Assembly (NCBI GenBank): GCA_038750655.1
Contig: JBCDGZ010000107.1
Span: forward strand, 1-28,418
Direction of reading: 5' to 3'
DNA length: 28,418 bases
Source: JBCDGZ01 sp038750655
Lineage (GTDB): Bacteria; Bacteroidota; Bacteroidia; Chitinophagales; Saprospiraceae
This document shows, one piece after another, positions 24,498-28,418 of the stretch. The position numbers and the translations under genes were made by a program. Numbering within the stretch: the first letter of the stretch is position 1; each line of letters opens with the position of its first letter. The notes below the pieces were generated by a model. That model searched no databases, was not told where the DNA came from, and worked only from the letters and a program-made list of their open reading frames with translations.

Positions 24498-26984
24498 CTA
24501 CTTCATCACTTCGATCTTCTTAGTGATCACCCCTTCATCAGTCACAGCGCTCAATAAATAAAGGCCATTATTCCATTCGGCCATATTAATCGTTGTTTGC
24601 TTGCTGTAAAGTCTACCTGAGTAGAACACTTCTTGTCCGGTCAAAGTATAGACCGACAGCTCGCGAATTTCGTTTTCACCATTAACGTAAACATTCATTA
24701 CATCTGCAGTTGGATTCGGGAAGGTCAACAGCTGCTTCTCATCGATAGGTGCAACAGCACTTGGACGAGCCAGATTGATTACCAAATCGTGGACGGATAA
24801 TTTCTCAAAGTTTCCATCACCATTCATAATATTTGGCATAGAAGGCTTGATACGGAGTGTTGAAGTATCTCTGATTTTCAAGCCATCAATAATATCTTCC
24901 ACTACAAACTCTACTGTGCCAATGATTCCGTAACCACTAGCGGACTTAGCACTTGTTCGGCTGATTCCTGCCTCGGCACGCCCATCAAATGGCAGCTTGG
25001 TCATATCTAGGGTTGGTGAGTTATACGCTAACCAGCTACCCGGATTGAATTTAATCTTAAAAGTCCCTGGTTTAACAATAGCAGAATTAAAGTTCAAGGC
25101 AAAGGTCAAACCACTAATGTCAACCGCAGGGTTAGATTCATTACCCAGAATCACATCAATCAATACCAAATCGCCAGGGCTAGCAGGTCCTGGATTCTGA
25201 GGGACAAAGAATAATGGCAGCGTATTATTCACAATACTCGAACCAGCGGTCAAATTATGAGTATTTCCGTAAGATTGACCAATCGCCGCCGTATCAGCAG
25301 AGGTAATGGTTCCATCACCATCCGTATCCACGTTCTTTAGATCAACCCTAGAAGCGGTGATCGTAGAGTTCCAATCTGTGGCAAATTGACCGTACCAATT
25401 GACATCGGCATTTTGGCGGCTTGCGCCCATTTCGCCTACAGAATAACCAATTGGGAGTAGGTCAACGACATCAACCACACCATCCCGATTCGCATCCCCA
25501 GGCCATACACAGTCACTAATGCAAAAAGTATCAATATTGGTATTAGGAGAGGCGATGACATCCACCACAATTTTGACCAAAGTACAATTGTTACCAACAC
25601 AATAGTCAAATTCGAAGCGGTCTTCACCGATAAAATCTACGGGAGGGGCGTAATTGATCAAGTTAAAGCCACTGACTTGCTGGCCATTGATCTCGCCATC
25701 AAAATTTCCGTCTAAATATTCAATTACACCACCCTGATCACTCTCTTCATCGACATTGACAAAGTCAAAAGCAGTAATTCCAACATCATAGTTGACGATT
25801 AGAGGTGTATTCTCGGGAGTCGTAAAGTAATAAGTAGCTGCTGCGGGATTGAGATTATCAACGAAGATAAAGACATTAGCATCCTCACATACTGCATTAT
25901 TATTTACACATACCTTATAGGTCAATCTATCAACACCAGAAAACCCCTGATTAGGAGTGTAATTGATCTCATTACCATTAACGATCGCTATACCATTCTG
26001 CGGTTCCGCAACGAGGACATCCACTACATCTGGATTCAATAGAACGTTATCATTCGCCGCAACATCTACGCTTACCGTACCATCGACCACCACGTTGGCA
26101 AAATCGTCATTGGCAAAATTATTCGGTAATGGCGTATCCAATACATCTACAATATAGGTAGCAATAGAAGTAGCGGTATTAATATTGTAAGCATAGGTAA
26201 AGGTATCCCGTGCTCCAAAGAAGCCCGGATTGGGCGTATATTCCGCTATTCCGGCGTTGACTTCAATCAGCGACCCGCCTTGTGGTGACTCCGTTAATTG
26301 GAAGCCATTCCCCAAAGGCAATACAATTTCCTTGGTTTCATCACGCTTGGTAGCCAGATAAATGGTATCCACGTTAGTAAATCCATCTTCGACGAATACC
26401 GTCAATGCTCCGACATCACAAATAGGACCGTCACAAACCGTATAATTGAGATAAGCCTCGCCAATGAAACCAGCATCTGGCGTGAAAACCACATGATTAT
26501 TAGTATCAATGGCAGCTGTCCCACCGTTGACCAAAGAAACATTGGATAAACTAATCGCACCGCTTCCAAAGTCATTAGCTAAAACATCGACGGTAACCGC
26601 AGTTCCATTGGTCGTTGTAGCAAAATCGTTAACTGCGGTGACGAACCCAGCGAGTATTTCAACTTCTATTACCCTATTGATCGCACGAAAAGTAGCAGGA
26701 TCGCGGTAGTAGATGGTCATCGTATCTTTGCCGGTGTAGTCAGTATTCGGTATGTAAACAAGGGTAAAAACAGGATTGGCACCAATAAATTCAGCAGTAC
26801 CATGATTGGGGGGTACTTCAACGTTACGAGCTTGCAAAGCTGTCTCAATAGGATACGTGAGCGTATCATTGACGAGCATTTGAACAAAATCGTAATATTG
26901 AGCTTTAGCCAGGACCGGCGAAAGCAAGAGGAGAAGATAAAGAATTAATCTCTTCGATCGTTTACTGGTAGAGGATACATTCAT
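24498..26984 (-). CDS. Secreted Ig-like/dockerin-like/cohesin-like protein with T9SS type A sorting domain
   Basis: An 828-residue surface or secreted protein. A signal peptide ends near residue 28 (LLLLLSPVLAKAQ). Four or five cadherin/Ig-like repeats cover about 30-480, each with a VDVLANDFG or VDVAANDNV-type strand and a YTPNQGFSGVDRLTY-type strand. Two calcium-loop motifs typical of dockerin type I follow: GDANRDGVVDVVDLLPIG (496-513) and DTDGDGTITSADTAAIGQ (553-570), separated by a longer insert than usual with two Trp. Residues of about 598-740 resemble a cohesin-like domain (PGDLVLIDVILGN ... SGLTFALNFNSAIV ... GIIGTVEFVVEDI). The last 75 residues are a sorting domain (FPNPTADVMNVYV, NNGLYLLSAV). 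The role is not known; a protein that both presents and binds calcium-stabilised domains is possible. It is ATG-started and followed by its own terminator. Confidence 0.85.
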   Translation of the reverse strand: MNVSSTSKRSKRLILYLLLLLSPVLAKAQYYDFVQMLVNDTLTYPIETALQARNVEVPPNHGTAEFIGANPVFTLVYIPNTDYTGKDTMTIYYRDPATFRAINRVIEVEILAGFVTAVNDFATTTNGTAVTVDVLANDFGSGAISLSNVSLVNGGTAAIDTNNHVVFTPDAGFIGEAYLNYTVCDGPICDVGALTVFVEDGFTNVDTIYLATKRDETKEIVLPLGNGFQLTESPQGGSLIEVNAGIAEYTPNPGFFGARDTFTYAYNINTATSIATYIVDVLDTPLPNNFANDDFANVVVDGTVSVDVAANDNVLLNPDVVDVLVAEPQNGIAIVNGNEINYTPNQGFSGVDRLTYKVCVNNNAVCEDANVFIFVDNLNPAAATYYFTTPENTPLIVNYDVGITAFDFVNVDEESDQGGVIEYLDGNFDGEINGQQVSGFNLINYAPPVDFIGEDRFEFDYCVGNNCTLVKIVVDVIASPNTNIDTFCISDCVWPGDANRDGVVDVVDLLPIGYSVGEMGASRQNADVNWYGQFATDWNSTITASRVDLKNVDTDGDGTITSADTAAIGQSYGNTHNLTAGSSIVNNTLPLFFVPQNPGPASPGDLVLIDVILGNESNPAVDISGLTFALNFNSAIVKPGTFKIKFNPGSWLAYNSPTLDMTKLPFDGRAEAGISRTSAKSASGYGIIGTVEFVVEDIIDGLKIRDTSTLRIKPSMPNIMNGDGNFEKLSVHDLVINLARPSAVAPIDEKQLLTFPNPTADVMNVYVNGENEIRELSVYTLTGQEVFYSGRLYSKQTTINMAEWNNGLYLLSAVTDEGVITKKIEVMK

Positions 26985-27026
26985 CGCTTACGGATTTAAA
27001 TAACTTGTTCAAGGATTTCTTATACT

Positions 27027-27071
27027 ACAATAATCGATATGTTAGGATCGTTATTCAACGACAATAATCGA
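27027..27071. repeat. Pair of 11-bp direct repeats upstream of the secreted protein gene
   Basis: ACAATAATCGA occurs at 27027-27037 and again at 27061-27071, 34 bp apart start to start. The copies lie 43-87 bp before the minus-strand ATG at 26984, a position where a regulator could bind. The remainder of the 358-bp gap 26985-27342 holds the dyad and promoter described at 27194-27221; no coding sequence was seen. Confidence 0.4.
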
Positions 27072-27193
27072 GCATTGTAATATTAAAGTAATTATAATTT
27101 GTCGACTCTAACTTTCGGAATATGTTCACTTTCAGCGACTTAGAGTTCTTAAAACCGGTTCGTTTAATACTCTTGTGTGATTTTAACTTTAAT

Positions 27194-27221
27194 AGATAGT
27201 ATATTTGCGACTGTACTATCT
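27194..27221 (+). promoter_or_regulatory. Promoter -7 box within a perfect 8-bp dyad
   Basis: TATATTTG (27200-27207) is a perfect TAnnTTTG box. AGATAGTA (27194-27201) and TACTATCT (27214-27221) form an exact inverted repeat with a 12-bp spacer that overlaps it and would include the transcription start near 27213. TTG at 27173-27175 is a distant -33 candidate (24 bp). The leader to ATG 27343 would be about 130 nt. This looks like an operator or a 5' hairpin. Confidence 0.45.
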
Positions 27222-27342
27222 CTTGGTTTTGACCCCGGACTTACTGATTTGGATATGAAGAATTGGCAAGCAGGGGGTAAAAAGGTGTTCTAGAAACTAT
27301 TTCGCGTATTAAACTGGACGCTAATATAAGAAATATTTCGCA

Positions 27343-28418
27343 ATGTATAAGAACAAATTGTATTCCATTTTAACGCATTTCGATAAAATTGAGCAAAATC
27401 GACTACGAAAGTACTTGATTAGCCCCTATTTTAACAGAAATGAGACCTTGGTTGCCCTGTTCGACCTGCTTATTGTCCACATCAATAAGCAGAAAGAACG
27501 AGAATTGGATAAGATGGAGGTGTGGAAACATTTATTTCAGGACTCGGCCTACGATGATGTTCGGTATCGAAAGCTGTTTTCTGATCTTTTGAAACTAGTA
27601 GAGGGTTTTCTTGCCCATCAAGTTTACGACGAGAATCCTATCCATATGGCAACCTATCTTATTGAGGCCGTTGGAAGAAAAAAAATGGAGCGCCTTTACA
27701 ATAGTACGATGAAAACAGCCAGGAGGCTTTCCAAACAGCAGTTTTTTAAACCCGCCAATTACTACTTCTACCAATACCAGATCGAGCGAAATTTCTACGA
27801 AGCTGCTCAACTAGAGCTGGACCGCTCCTCTAAGACCAATATAGAGGACATTATGAATAATCTGGATTACTTTTTCTTGGCAGAAAAGCTGAAATATTAC
27901 TGCTCCATATTGAGTAGACAAAATGTCGTTTCCTTCAAGTATGAGCTTTTATTTTTGGAGGAAATCCTGAGTCATATCAATAAGCATAATTATGAAAACG
28001 TCCCTCCTATAGCGATATATTACCAAATCTATTTGACACAGACAGACGATAATAACACAGATCATTATTTCAAGTTAAAAGACCTTTTAGAAAAGCACAG
28101 TAGAGAATTTCCTATCAATGAGGCTGAGAGAATATACACTTATGCTATCAATTACTGTATCAGTAAAATCAACAAAGGAAAACAGCTATTTCTTAAAGAG
28201 TTTTTGGAGTTAAATGAGGCAATATTAGAAAAGGGAATCTTGGCTGATGGTCAACTGTCACCTTGGAGATTTCAAAACATTGTTGTAGTAGCTCTAAGAC
28301 TAGGTAATTTTAATTGGACCGAAGAGTTTATCAATAAGTATCAACATAAACTCTCTGAGGCATTCCGCGAAAATGCAGTGACCTACAACACTGCGAGATT
28401 ATATTGGTATCAAAAGAA
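27343..28418 (+). CDS. Unrecognised helical protein, cut by the window end
   Basis: An open frame from ATG 27343 (MYKNKLYSILTHFDKIEQNR) runs 358 codons to the end of the window with no stop, so the C-terminus lies outside. There is no signal peptide or transmembrane segment. The sequence is rich in Leu, Lys, Tyr, Phe and Asn and looks all-helical, with recurrent aromatic helix pairs (ANYYFYQYQIERNFYEAAQL, AIYYQIYLTQTDDN) reminiscent of TPR-like or other alpha-solenoid proteins. I do not recognise a family. The lower GC fits the gene-poor upstream region. It is transcribed from the promoter at 27200-27207, if that is correct. Confidence 0.75.
   Translation, partial: MYKNKLYSILTHFDKIEQNRLRKYLISPYFNRNETLVALFDLLIVHINKQKERELDKMEVWKHLFQDSAYDDVRYRKLFSDLLKLVEGFLAHQVYDENPIHMATYLIEAVGRKKMERLYNSTMKTARRLSKQQFFKPANYYFYQYQIERNFYEAAQLELDRSSKTNIEDIMNNLDYFFLAEKLKYYCSILSRQNVVSFKYELLFLEEILSHINKHNYENVPPIAIYYQIYLTQTDDNNTDHYFKLKDLLEKHSREFPINEAERIYTYAINYCISKINKGKQLFLKEFLELNEAILEKGILADGQLSPWRFQNIVVVALRLGNFNWTEEFINKYQHKLSEAFRENAVTYNTARLYWYQK

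Noticed and set aside
24498..26984. Cellulosome scaffold
   Set aside because: No carbohydrate-binding modules or glycoside hydrolases are nearby, and Ig-like repeats with T9SS tails point to a surface protein, not a cellulosome.

Overview
The window looks like chromosomal DNA of a Bacteroidota bacterium, most likely a marine Saprospiria/Lewinella-type organism (the lower rank is inference). Two large secreted proteins end in type IX secretion (T9SS) type A sorting domains. Many genes are preceded by the Bacteroidota -7 promoter box TAnnTTTG. Several families are typical of the phylum, including a LytS/LytR-type two-component pair with a membrane kinase and a LytTR regulator.

Layout. 1-3077: terminator of an upstream gene, then a secreted leucine-rich-repeat-like T9SS protein. 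3098-5462 (minus): an operon-like run of an Mrp/ApbC iron-sulfur carrier ATPase, a NifU C-terminal-domain protein and pyrF. 5577-10905 (plus): a continuous ORF joining RibF (FAD synthetase/riboflavin kinase) to a family-2 glycosyltransferase, then an RluA-type pseudouridine synthase, a 2-oxoglutarate oxygenase and an ArnT/PMT-type membrane glycosyltransferase. 10921-13873 (minus): an AT-rich, probably acquired segment with an unrecognised membrane protein, an HNH nuclease and an SMC-like ATPase; the last two form a Septu (PtuA/PtuB)-like anti-phage pair. 14065-17029 (minus): YqgE, an ABC-F ATPase and a small membrane-anchored unknown, packed tightly. 17090-19078 (minus): queD, folE, fabD. 19278-21994 (plus): sensor kinase, response regulator and a fructosamine-kinase-family protein. 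21995-22556: a repeat-rich intergenic region with many short palindromes and a minus-strand terminator without an annotated gene. 22557-23846: DEAD-box RNA helicase with an RG-rich tail. 23858-26984 (minus): a RibD/DHFR-like reductase and a secreted Ig-like/dockerin-like/cohesin-like T9SS protein. 27343-end: start of an unrecognised helical protein, cut by the window edge.

Most of the window is housekeeping. The parts most worth a second look are: the RibF-glycosyltransferase fusion with a nine-A homopolymer exactly at the junction, where slippage in either direction would release RibF alone; the Septu-like pair preceded by a strongly structured noncoding stretch but no reverse transcriptase; the palindrome cluster and possible minus-strand small RNA at 22297-22547; and several promoters so close to the start codon that the mRNAs may be leaderless. 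All calls come from reading motifs by eye; no database search or folding program was run.
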